Shown here piece by piece: positions 33,927-41,226 of a DNA stretch of 41,226 nucleotides. Location of the stretch: NCBI GenBank assembly GCA_905233725.1, contig CAJOEM010000024.1, positions 1 to 41,226 on the forward strand, given 5' to 3'. The notes under the pieces are model-generated. The model saw only the letters and a program-made list of their open reading frames with translations. It ran no database searches and had not been told where the DNA came from. The DNA is from an uncultured Synergistales bacterium. Lineage in GTDB: Bacteria > Synergistota > Synergistia > Synergistales > Aminobacteriaceae. The position numbers were made by a program, and so were the translations under genes. Position 1 is the first letter of the stretch. Every line of letters begins with the position of its first letter.

Positions 33927-35765
33927 ATGGCAAAAGTTGTAGGAATTGATTTAGGAACCACTAACAGTTGTATCGCAGTTCAGGAAGGCGACCAGACTAC
34001 TATTATCCCAAATAACGAAGGGGCAAGAACTACGCCGTCAGTCGTTGCTTTCACAAAAGAGGGCGAACGTCTCGTAGGGCAGCTCGCAAAACGTCAGGCA
34101 ATCGTAAATTCGGACAGAACGATAATGTCGATTAAGCGCGAAATGGGCACGGATTACAGAGTCGAAATTGACGGCAAGAAATACACGCCACAGGAAATCT
34201 CAGCAATGATTCTGCAAAAACTTAAACGCGACGCAGAAGATTATCTGGGCGAAACTGTTACTCAGGCAGTAATCACAGTCCCGGCATATTTCACGGACGC
34301 TCAGAGACAGGCTACGAAAGATGCTGGAACGATTGCAGGTCTCGAAGTACTGAGAATTATAAATGAACCGACAGCTGCATGTCTGGCATATGGCGAAAAT
34401 CGCAAGGAAGAGCACAAGATTCTCGTGTTTGACTTGGGCGGCGGAACGTTTGACGTGTCGATTCTTGACGTTGGCGAGGGAGTTTTCGAAGTCCTGGCGA
34501 CTGCTGGCGATAACAGGCTTGGCGGCGATGACTGGGATAATCGCATCGTGGAATGGATTGTCAGCGAGTTCAAGAAATCTGACGGAATTGACTTGAAAGC
34601 TGACAGCATGGCCATGCAGAGATTACGTGAAGCTGCGGAGAAAGCGAAAATCGAGTTGTCGAACATGACTGAGACGACGATTTCATTGCCATTTATTACG
34701 GCGAATCAGTCAGGTCCGAAGCACTTGGAAATGAAACTGACCCGCGCAAAATTCGAGGAAATGACCGCGGATTTGCTTGATCGTACGGTTGTGCCGACGA
34801 AACGCGCACTTTCGGATTCCGGTCTGAGTGCTAGTGAAGTTGACAAAGTCTTGCTCGTTGGCGGTTCAACAAGAATGCCGATGGTTCAGAAAAAGATCGT
34901 TAGCTTACTCGGCAAAGAACCTACGAAAGGAATCAATCCGGACGAATGTGTAGCTGCAGGTGCCGCAATTCAGGGCGCAATTCTCAAAGGCGATCACAAA
35001 GACATAGTTCTCGTTGACGTAACGCCGCTGTCACTCGGTCTGGAAACTTTGGGCGGAGTTTTCACGAAGATTATTGAGCGCAACACAGCAATTCCTGCTC
35101 AGCAAAGTCAGATTTTCACAACGGCAGCGAATAATCAGCCTCAGGTCGAGATCATGATTTATCAGGGCGAGCGTCCAATGGCTGCGGATAATGTCAAGTT
35201 GGGACAGTTTGTTCTTGACGGAATCGCTCCAGCTCCACGAGGCGTGCCTCAAATCGAAGTTACGTTTAATATCGACACGAACGGCATCCTGAACGTATCG
35301 GCGAAAGACAAGGGCACAGGCAAAGAACAGAAAATTACGATTCAGTCGTCGAATTTGTCAAAAGATGATATTGAGCGCATGAAACGCGACGCAGAAGCCA
35401 ATGCCGACGAGGACGAGAAGAAACGCTCAGCAGCAGAAGTTCGCAATGAAGCAGACGCAGCAGTCTTCGCAGCGGAAAAGCTTATGACGGATTTAGGCGA
35501 GAAAATGACTCCGGACGAAAAAGGCCGTGTAAATTCGAAACTCGATGTCTTGAAAAAGGCGATGGAGAATAATGACGTGAACGCTATGAAGGCAGCCAAG
35601 TCAGATCTTGATAAGACGATTCAGGAATTTGGCACGAGATTGTACCAGAACACCGGTGCAGGAAATCCTGGCGCGAATCCTGGAGCAGGTGCAAATTCAG
35701 GTTCAGGTTCAAGCTCAAGTTCAGATGGCGAAACTGTTGACGCAGAATTTACGGACAAGAATTAG
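33927..35765 (+). CDS. dnaK: Chaperone DnaK (Hsp70)
   Basis: The 612-residue chaperone binds and releases unfolded segments under ATP control. [15 protein letters not shown] (phosphate 1), [35 protein letters not shown] (phosphate 2), [14 protein letters not shown] (adenosine) and the linker [17 protein letters not shown] are present. The tail is a Gly/Asn/Ser-rich stretch ending [20 protein letters not shown] lies 8 nt before the ATG. No dnaJ follows; a tRNA unit does. Confidence 0.98.
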   Translation: MAKVVGIDLGTTNSCIAVQEGDQTTIIPNNEGARTTPSVVAFTKEGERLVGQLAKRQAIVNSDRTIMSIKREMGTDYRVEIDGKKYTPQEISAMILQKLKRDAEDYLGETVTQAVITVPAYFTDAQRQATKDAGTIAGLEVLRIINEPTAACLAYGENRKEEHKILVFDLGGGTFDVSILDVGEGVFEVLATAGDNRLGGDDWDNRIVEWIVSEFKKSDGIDLKADSMAMQRLREAAEKAKIELSNMTETTISLPFITANQSGPKHLEMKLTRAKFEEMTADLLDRTVVPTKRALSDSGLSASEVDKVLLVGGSTRMPMVQKKIVSLLGKEPTKGINPDECVAAGAAIQGAILKGDHKDIVLVDVTPLSLGLETLGGVFTKIIERNTAIPAQQSQIFTTAANNQPQVEIMIYQGERPMAADNVKLGQFVLDGIAPAPRGVPQIEVTFNIDTNGILNVSAKDKGTGKEQKITIQSSNLSKDDIERMKRDAEANADEDEKKRSAAEVRNEADAAVFAAEKLMTDLGEKMTPDEKGRVNSKLDVLKKAMENNDVNAMKAAKSDLDKTIQEFGTRLYQNTGAGNPGANPGAGANSGSGSSSSSDGETVDAEFTDKN

Positions 35766-35807
35766 GCAAGAATTAATCGCTCGAACGAGAAATTTTTTCG
35801 AAATCAT

Positions 35808-35835
35808 TTGACAAGTTTTCTTTGACGGGTATAAT
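35808..35835 (+). promoter_or_regulatory. Promoter of the tRNA-Ser/tRNA-Arg unit
   Basis: TTGACA (35808-35813), a 16-bp spacer and TATAAT (35830-35835), both perfect hexamers, place the start near 35842. Confidence 0.88.
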
Positions 35836-35859
35836 ATTCATGTTTTGAGTTGCGAAACT

Positions 35860-35953
35860 GGTGGGTTGGCCGAGAGGCTGAAGGCGCTCGCCTGCTAAGT
35901 GAGTATAGGGTCTAATAACTCTATCGTGAGTTCGAATCTCACACCCACCGCCA
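35860..35953 (+). tRNA. tRNA-Ser (GCU)
   Basis: This is a class II tRNA with a long variable arm. Acceptor GGTGGGT pairs with ACCCACC, anticodon loop CTGCTAA gives GCT, and CCA is encoded. It reads AGC/AGU. Confidence 0.95.
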
Positions 35954-35973
35954 GTTTCAAGACACAAGCGATT

Positions 35974-36050
35974 GCGGCAGTAGCTCAGCTGGATAGAGCG
36001 AAGGCCTACGGAGCCTTAGGTCGTGGGTTCGAATCCTGTCTGCCGCGCCA
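35974..36050 (+). tRNA. tRNA-Arg (ACG)
   Basis: Acceptor GCGGCAG pairs with CTGCCGC. The anticodon loop CTACGGA lies between AAGGC and GCCTT and gives ACG, expected to be deaminated to ICG. CCA is encoded. Confidence 0.95.
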
Positions 36051-36122
36051 ATTTTGCGAATGACGTTTCCAGAATAAATAGCGCAAAAACTTTCTGTGAA
36101 ATTAGTGAATAATAAATAGATC

Positions 36123-36172
36123 AAAGCAGCGAATCTTCCGGGAAATATTTTGGGAGTGAAGCTGCTTTTTTC
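36123..36172 (+). terminator. Terminator after the tRNA unit
   Basis: AAAGCAGC (36123-36130) pairs with GCTGCTTT (36161-36168) and is followed by further T residues. The loop is long but partly self-complementary. The rest of 36051-36315 holds the livK promoter and leader and no gene. Confidence 0.65.
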
Positions 36173-36217
36173 GTGCGAGAATCTTGCTGTAATTGTGTAT
36201 CTTGAGTTATTATTATG

Positions 36218-36223
36218 TATAAT
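36218..36223 (+). promoter_or_regulatory. Candidate -10 of the liv operon promoter
   Basis: TATAAT at 36218-36223 has only a weak -35 (TTGTGT, 19-bp spacer). The transcript would start near 36230, giving a leader of about 86 nt. Confidence 0.45.
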
Positions 36224-36228
36224 TGTCT

Positions 36229-36267
36229 GAATATTTATTTTCCGTCCGGTCGCGGAAGTGAATATTC
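36229..36267 (+). promoter_or_regulatory. Hairpin in the livK 5' leader
   Basis: The outer arms GAATATT (36229-36235) and AATATTC (36261-36267) and the inner arms TTCCG (36240-36244) and CGGAA (36253-36257) stack into one long hairpin at the very start of the predicted transcript. It could stabilise the mRNA or act as an operator (inference). Confidence 0.45.
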
Positions 36268-36315
36268 TGGAACAAGATAATTTTTATTTTTATTACGAAG
36301 GAGTTTTTTATTCAC

Positions 36316-37437
36316 ATGAAAAAGATTTTTGTATGCACAGCGTTAGTTTTGGCACTTGCTGGTTCAGCGTTCGGTGCTCCGTTCAAGCTTGGCGGAACTG
36401 CTCCGTTGACTGGCGGCGCGGCGATTTACGGCATGGCTGCGAGAAATGGCGCGCAGATTGCTGTCGATGAGATTAACGCGGCTGGCGGCGATATTACGTT
36501 TGAATTGCGCTACGAGGACGACACGCATGATGCAGAAAAAGCAGTGAATGCTTACAACGCTCTGAAAGACTGGGGAATGCAGGTTTCACTCGGTTCAGTT
36601 ACGTCAAAGCCCTGTGAGGCAACGGCTGCAGAGAATTTCGCGGACAGAATTTTCGCGTTGACACCGTCGGCTTCGTCTGCGGCAGTAACTGAAGGCAAAG
36701 ATAACGTGTTCCAGATGTGCTTTGTTGACCCGAATCAGGGCTCAGCTTCTGCGCAATATATCGCTGAGAAAAAACTCGCCACGAAAGTTGCGGTTATCTG
36801 GAAAAATGACGACGTTTACTCGAAAGGCATTCGCGACACGTTCATCGAGAAAGCTCCGACACTGGGACTCGAAATCGTTAGTGACATGACTTTCGCTGAT
36901 GGCAATGACACGGATTTCTCGGTGCAATTAACTGATGCGCAGACCAAGGGTGCAGAACTTGTATTTTTGCCGATGTATTATCAGCCAGCAAGTTTGATTC
37001 TCGCACAGGCTCAGGGAATGGGCTATGCTCCGAAATGGTTCGGTGTTGACGGCATGGACGGGATATTAACTATGGAAGGCTTTGACAAGTCGCTTGCAGA
37101 GGGCGTAATGTTGCTCACGCCGTTTAACGCTGACTCGACTGATCCTAAGACCGTAGCGTTCGTTGCTGAGTACAAGAAGCGTTTTAACGAAGTGCCGAAT
37201 CAGTTTGCTGCAGACGGCTATGATTGCGTTTATGCTTTCAAGCAGGCCCTCGAAAATGCAAAGGCGAATCCGGATCAGGACGCTGATGAAATTTGCCCGT
37301 TATTAATCGAGCAATTCACGACGATGGTGTTTAACGGCGTTACCGGCGAGAACGTTCGTTGGAGCGCAAACGGTGAAGTCACGAAAGATCCTAAAGGCAT
37401 GGTCATTCAGAACGGTGCCTATGTCGGACTTGACTAG
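36316..37437 (+). CDS. livK: Branched-chain amino acid ABC transporter substrate-binding protein
   Basis: The 373-residue protein has a Sec signal peptide (MKKIFVCTALVLALAGSAFG, residues 1-20). The type I periplasmic-binding fold starts FKLGGTAPLTGGAAIYGMAARNGAQIAVDEIN, with LGSVTSKPCEATAAEN and an EYKKRFNEVPNQFAADGYDCVYAF hinge region. It should capture Leu/Ile/Val or related amino acids for LivHMGF. A hairpin terminator separates it from livH, so it can be made in excess of the membrane parts. AAGGAG lies upstream of the ATG. Confidence 0.92.
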   Translation: MKKIFVCTALVLALAGSAFGAPFKLGGTAPLTGGAAIYGMAARNGAQIAVDEINAAGGDITFELRYEDDTHDAEKAVNAYNALKDWGMQVSLGSVTSKPCEATAAENFADRIFALTPSASSAAVTEGKDNVFQMCFVDPNQGSASAQYIAEKKLATKVAVIWKNDDVYSKGIRDTFIEKAPTLGLEIVSDMTFADGNDTDFSVQLTDAQTKGAELVFLPMYYQPASLILAQAQGMGYAPKWFGVDGMDGILTMEGFDKSLAEGVMLLTPFNADSTDPKTVAFVAEYKKRFNEVPNQFAADGYDCVYAFKQALENAKANPDQDADEICPLLIEQFTTMVFNGVTGENVRWSANGEVTKDPKGMVIQNGAYVGLD

Positions 37438-37458
37438 TAATATTTGTTTTGAGAATTT

Positions 37459-37484
37459 GCAGGTGACCGGACCTGCGCTTTTTT
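37459..37484 (+). terminator. Intra-operon terminator between livK and livH
   Basis: GCAGGT (37459-37464) and ACCTGC (37471-37476) with a 6-nt loop, then GC and six T residues. It probably terminates part of the transcripts and lowers expression of the downstream transporter genes. Confidence 0.75.
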
Positions 37485-37521
37485 GTGAGAAATTGCGAAA
37501 ATTTGAGGTGTGTAATTCTAG

Positions 37522-38403
37522 ATGGTATTTCTGAATTTTTTCATAAGCGGCATAAGTTTGGGGAGCATTTACGCGATCATTGCGCTTGGTTACACGATGG
37601 TTTACGGAATTGCCAAGATGCTGAATTTTGCGCACGGTGATGTAATAATGGTAGGTGCGTATGTGTGTTTTTATGCGGTTGCGAGGTATGAATTGCCGCC
37701 GGTTTTGGGAGTTTTGATAGCGATGCTGCTGTGCACGTTCCTGGGAATAATTGTCGAGAGATTAGCGTACAAGCCACTGAGACAAGCCCCGTCACTTGCA
37801 GTGTTAATTACGGCGATTGGTGTGAGTTATTTTTTGCAGAATGCTGCGTTATTGCTATGGTCATCGAATCCGAAAGTCTTCCCGTCGATTATTGGTCGTG
37901 GTGCGTATAAATTATTTGACGGAGCGTTATCTGTCTCGCATGTTACGGTTTTGACGATTGTTACGTGTTTGTTGATCATGATTGTGTTGAGCCTGTTTAT
38001 TAACAAGACGCGTTTGGGAAAAGCGATGCGTGCATGTTCGGAGGACAAGAGCGCGGCGCAATTAATGGGAATTAACGTGAATGCGACGATTTCGCTGACA
38101 TTTGCGATTGGCTCGGGCTTGGCTGCGGTGGCAGGAGCGTTGTTATGTTCGGCGTACCCGACATTGATGCCTACGACTGGATCTTTGCCTGGAATTAAGG
38201 CGTTTACGGCTGCGGTTTTTGGTGGCATTGGCTCGATTCCTGGAGCGTTTTTGGGCGGCTTGATGTTGGGAGTAATCGAGATTTTTGCGAAGGCGTATAT
38301 TTCGAGTCAATTATCGGACGCGGTTGTTTTTGCTGTGTTGATAATTGTGTTGTTGGTGAAGCCTGCTGGTTTACTGGGAAAACAAGTTACTGAGAAAGTG
38401 TAA
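37522..38403 (+). CDS. livH: Branched-chain amino acid ABC transporter permease LivH
   Basis: The 293-residue inner-membrane permease has eight or so hydrophobic segments. The start FLNFFISGISLGSIYAIIALGYTMVYG and NFAHGDVIMVGAY are typical of LivH. The EAA-like loop is near GKAMRACSEDKSAAQLMGINV. It pairs with LivM. GAGGTG lies 11 nt before ATG 37522. Confidence 0.93.
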   Translation: MVFLNFFISGISLGSIYAIIALGYTMVYGIAKMLNFAHGDVIMVGAYVCFYAVARYELPPVLGVLIAMLLCTFLGIIVERLAYKPLRQAPSLAVLITAIGVSYFLQNAALLLWSSNPKVFPSIIGRGAYKLFDGALSVSHVTVLTIVTCLLIMIVLSLFINKTRLGKAMRACSEDKSAAQLMGINVNATISLTFAIGSGLAAVAGALLCSAYPTLMPTTGSLPGIKAFTAAVFGGIGSIPGAFLGGLMLGVIEIFAKAYISSQLSDAVVFAVLIIVLLVKPAGLLGKQVTEKV

Positions 38404-38413
38404 ATATATAGAG

Positions 38414-39490
38414 ATGACGATGAGAAGATTAATAAATCTTAAGCGTGTTGAGGCTCGCAGAATATATTTGACGTATTTTGTCGTGATAGCTGCGTACGTA
38501 ATTTGCCAGACGATGAGTTCGACGAAAATGATGAGTTCTTCGATGCGCGGAATGTTGGTGCCGATTTGTGCGTACATGGTCATGGCTGTGTCGCTGAATT
38601 TGGTCGTTGGAATTTCGGGCGAATTGTCGCTTGGACACGCTGGCTTCATGTCAGTTGGGGCGTTCTCGGGAGTTGCGACGGCGATTTTGTTGCAGAATTT
38701 GCTGCCGTTTGCTCCGGTGAGACTTGCGATTGCGATGATTTCGGGAGCTGTGTTTGCTGCGTTGGCTGGATTTTTGATTGGCATTCCGGTTTTGCGCCTG
38801 AAGGGAGATTACTTAGCGATTGTCACGTTGGCGTTCGGTGAGATTATCAAGAGCATATTAAATAATTTTTACCTGGGCGTTGACTCGGCAGGATTGCACT
38901 TCAGCATGTTATCGGACACGACGAGATTATTACCCGGCGGACAATTAATAATTCGCGGACCGATGGGTATCAGCAGGATCATGAAAATAGCTACGTTTCC
39001 TGCAGGATTTATTCTGGTTATGATTGCGCTTGCTATCGTGTTTAATCTTGTCAATAGCAGATTCGGTCGCGGCTTCATGGCGATTCGTGATGACAGAATT
39101 GCTGCTGAGAGCATAGGTCTTGACGTTACGAAATTTAAATTAACGGCGTTCGTTATGTCTGCTGCGTTGGCAGGAGCTGCTGGATGTTTGTTCTCGCTGA
39201 ATTACTCGACGATTGTTGCGAATAAATTTGATTTCAACACTTCGATTTTGATTCTGGTTTTCGTAGTTTTGGGCGGTCAGGGAAATATGCTCGGCTCGAT
39301 AATAGCTGCCGCTGCGTTGACGATTTTGCCCGAGAAGCTGCGAGAATTTTCGGATTACAGAATGCTGCTTTACGCTGTGATATTAATCATGACGATGCTG
39401 ATTACGAATAATGATAATATCAAGGCGTTTTTCCAGAATATTTTGCCCGGCTCGAAAGCTAAATTTCAGAAAGAAGAGAGTGATGCCTAA
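38414..39490 (+). CDS. livM: Branched-chain amino acid ABC transporter permease LivM
   Basis: The 358-residue polytopic permease contains LVVGISGELSLGHAGFMSVGAFSGV, VLRLKGDYLAIVTLAFGEI and the coupling loop GRGFMAIRDDRIAAESIGLDV, which contacts the ATPases. The N-terminus has about 15 extra basic residues. ATG 38414 has a weak ribosome site; ATG 38420 is an alternative. Its stop overlaps the start of livG (TAATG). Confidence 0.92.
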   Translation: MTMRRLINLKRVEARRIYLTYFVVIAAYVICQTMSSTKMMSSSMRGMLVPICAYMVMAVSLNLVVGISGELSLGHAGFMSVGAFSGVATAILLQNLLPFAPVRLAIAMISGAVFAALAGFLIGIPVLRLKGDYLAIVTLAFGEIIKSILNNFYLGVDSAGLHFSMLSDTTRLLPGGQLIIRGPMGISRIMKIATFPAGFILVMIALAIVFNLVNSRFGRGFMAIRDDRIAAESIGLDVTKFKLTAFVMSAALAGAAGCLFSLNYSTIVANKFDFNTSILILVFVVLGGQGNMLGSIIAAAALTILPEKLREFSDYRMLLYAVILIMTMLITNNDNIKAFFQNILPGSKAKFQKEESDA

Positions 39491-40344
39491 TGGAAAAAGA
39501 AAAGAGATCGCGAACTAGACTTGTACCGTTGCCATCGAGAGCGTTAGTTCCGGATAGAGATGCAGCGCGTGATCCTGTTCTTGAGTGCATAAATCTTGGG
39601 ATCACTCTCGGGGGAATTAAAGCAGTCGAGGATTTTAATTTTACAGTTGGCAGGACGGAAATTGCCGGATTAATCGGTCCGAACGGCGCTGGAAAAACTA
39701 CGGTGTTTAACTTGCTCACGAAAGTCTATCAGCCGACAACAGGAACGATATTATTAAACGGTCGCGACACTCACGGAATGAACACGATGCAGGTGAACAA
39801 AGCCGGAATTGCTCGAACGTTCCAGAATATAAGGCTATTCAAGAATTTGAGCGTTGCAGATAATGTGAAAGCAGCGATGAATAACGACATGCGCTATAAC
39901 ATGTTGAATGCGATTTTGCGCACACCGGCTTACAGGCGCGAGGAAATTGCAGCACACAGGCGCGCTTTGAAACTGCTTTCGATATTTGACATGCAGGACA
40001 TAGCGGACGTAAGGGCAGGCTCGTTGCCATACGGTGCTCAGAGAAGGCTGGAAATTGTCAGAGCGCTGGCTACGAATCCGTCGTTGTTATTGCTCGATGA
40101 ACCCGCAGCAGGCATGAACCCTTCCGAAACTGCTGAATTGATGGACAGCATTCGTAAAGTTCACGAGATGTTCCAGATTGCGATTGTTTTAATCGAACAT
40201 GATATGAGCCTTGTCATGAATATTTGCGAGGGAATTTGCGTTTTGAATTTCGGGCATATTATCGCGAAAGGCACGCCTGATGATATTCAGTCGAATCCTG
40301 CTGTAATCGAGGCGTATTTGGGTCGCAACAGGGAGGCGAAATAA
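39490..40344 (+). CDS. livG: Branched-chain amino acid ABC transporter ATPase LivG
   Basis: The 284-residue protein has Walker A GPNGAGKTTVFN, the LivG-specific GIARTFQNIRLF Q-loop region, signature LPYGAQRRLEI, Walker B LLLLDEPAAGMN and H-loop LIEHDMSLV. About 28 extra N-terminal residues, rich in Arg, precede the normal start of the domain. The start overlaps the livM stop by one base. Confidence 0.94.
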   Translation: MEKEKRSRTRLVPLPSRALVPDRDAARDPVLECINLGITLGGIKAVEDFNFTVGRTEIAGLIGPNGAGKTTVFNLLTKVYQPTTGTILLNGRDTHGMNTMQVNKAGIARTFQNIRLFKNLSVADNVKAAMNNDMRYNMLNAILRTPAYRREEIAAHRRALKLLSIFDMQDIADVRAGSLPYGAQRRLEIVRALATNPSLLLLDEPAAGMNPSETAELMDSIRKVHEMFQIAIVLIEHDMSLVMNICEGICVLNFGHIIAKGTPDDIQSNPAVIEAYLGRNREAK

Positions 40345-41070
40345 ATGAGTGATAATAATCAGCCAATCTTGAAAGTCGAAAATATTCACGTTCATTACGG
40401 CAGCATTCACGCTATCAAAGGCATATCGTTCGAAGTTCACGAGGGCGAAATTGTCACGTTAATCGGCGCGAACGGTGCTGGAAAATCTACGACGCTGAAC
40501 ACGATTTCATGCTTATTACACCCGACATCCGGGAGCATTTCGTTCTTGGGAGAGACTTTGGCGAAAATTCAGCCGCACAAAGTTGTCGAGAAAGGTCTTG
40601 CACAAGTTCCAGAAGGCCGCAGAGTTTTCGCACAAATGACAGTGCAGGAGAATCTCGAAATGGGAGCTTACACGCAGACTAATGCTCAGGATAATGCCGA
40701 GGAGCTTGAGAAAGTTTTCGCGTTATTCCCGAGATTGCAGGAGCGTCGCAAACAGATTGCCGGGACTTTATCAGGCGGAGAACAGCAGATGCTAGCGATG
40801 GGACGCGCGTTGATGAGCCGACCGAAATTGTTGATGCTTGATGAGCCGTCGATGGGACTTGCGCCGATTCTTGTTGAGCAGATTTTTGATATTATTGCGG
40901 ATTTGCACAAAACTGGCGCGACGATTTTGCTCGTTGAACAGAATGCTCAGATGGCATTGTCTATTGCGAGCCGCGGCTATGTTCTTGAGACCGGACGAAT
41001 TGTTACGACAGGAACAGGCCAGGAATTGTTGTCCTCTCCGGCGATTAAGAAAGCGTATTTAGGCGGCTAG
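40345..41070 (+). CDS. livF: Branched-chain amino acid ABC transporter ATPase LivF
   Basis: The 241-residue protein has Walker A GANGAGKSTTLN, LAQVPEGRRVFAQMTVQENLEMGAY typical of LivF, signature LSGGEQQMLAMGRAL, Walker B LLMLDEPSMGLAP and H-loop LVEQNAQMAL. It completes the LivKHMGF importer. GGGAGG lies 9 nt before ATG 40345, which directly follows the livG stop. Confidence 0.95.
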   Translation: MSDNNQPILKVENIHVHYGSIHAIKGISFEVHEGEIVTLIGANGAGKSTTLNTISCLLHPTSGSISFLGETLAKIQPHKVVEKGLAQVPEGRRVFAQMTVQENLEMGAYTQTNAQDNAEELEKVFALFPRLQERRKQIAGTLSGGEQQMLAMGRALMSRPKLLMLDEPSMGLAPILVEQIFDIIADLHKTGATILLVEQNAQMALSIASRGYVLETGRIVTTGTGQELLSSPAIKKAYLGG

Positions 41071-41101
41071 AAAAATTTTTTGACAGGAGAGTGTTATTAA
41101 C

Positions 41102-41226
41102 ATGGAACAAGTTCAAGTTTTGGAAGCTAATGCAGCTAATGCGGCTAATGCAACTGAAGTCGAGGATCCGATTGAGAAGAAATACGGTGTCAAACGTAAT
41201 TTAAGACCGGAAGATATTCACGTGTA
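41102..41226 (+). CDS. Start of an unidentified protein, cut by the window edge
   Basis: ATG 41102 follows AGGAGAG by about 10 nt, 31 bp after livF. The visible 41 codons begin MEQVQVLEANAANAANATEV, built on three 9-nt GCTAATGCN units, followed by a charged stretch (DPIEKKYGVKRNLRPEDIHV). No signal peptide is seen. The family is not recognisable from this fragment. Confidence 0.7.
   Translation, partial: MEQVQVLEANAANAANATEVEDPIEKKYGVKRNLRPEDIHV

Noticed and set aside
35773-35967. Minus-strand frame across tRNA-Ser
   Set aside because: It is antisense to a clear tRNA gene and has no coding features.

Overview
This 41.2-kb window is a bacterial chromosomal segment made mostly of housekeeping and metabolic genes, with no phage, transposase or CRISPR array. 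My best guess is an anaerobic, amino-acid-fermenting, diderm-type bacterium of the Synergistota. The reasons are a complete liv-type branched-chain amino acid ABC transporter, exported and lipobox proteins, a ferredoxin-type aldo/keto reductase, salvage-type cobalamin genes, and protein-level similarity that I judge only from memory. No marker in the window proves this assignment.

Left part (0.1-14.8 kb, all minus strand). A decayed lipoprotein gene lies at the edge. It is followed, in transcriptional reverse order, by an operon of an AIR-synthase-like protein, aspS, pfkA and a D-2-hydroxyacid dehydrogenase. Next come a BtuF-like binding protein and its ATPase without a permease, a fused membrane/WecG-TagA glycosyltransferase, serS, and the riboflavin genes ribD-ribE and ribA-ribH. 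ribD appears to be transcribed leaderlessly.

Centre (14.8-31.8 kb, mostly plus strand). An exported FAD oxidoreductase with an SLH-like tail is followed by a tRNA block (Val, a 5'-truncated Asp fused directly to Val, Phe, Gly), a cold-shock gene and cbiG (both minus). Then come rpsB-tsf, pyrH-frr-cheR-hypA-like-pcrA-coaE-DNA methyltransferase, a DbpA-like RNA helicase, an Fe-S aldo/keto reductase, a YbjN-like protein, cobS, a degenerate cobU and a HAD phosphatase.

Right part (31.8-41.2 kb). A compact locus at about 31.79-32.11 kb is the best candidate for an undescribed system. It has a minus-strand promoter, a leaderless 24-codon upstream ORF whose stop overlaps the Shine-Dalgarno of a 47-residue Lys/Arg-rich plus hydrophobic peptide, and a converging plus-strand promoter with a hairpin that could define an antisense RNA. 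This resembles type I toxin-antitoxin architecture. Downstream are the CIRCE-controlled hrcA-grpE-dnaK operon (no dnaJ), tRNA-Ser and tRNA-Arg, the livKHMGF transporter operon and the start of one more gene cut by the window edge.

All family assignments come from reading motifs by eye. No database search was run.
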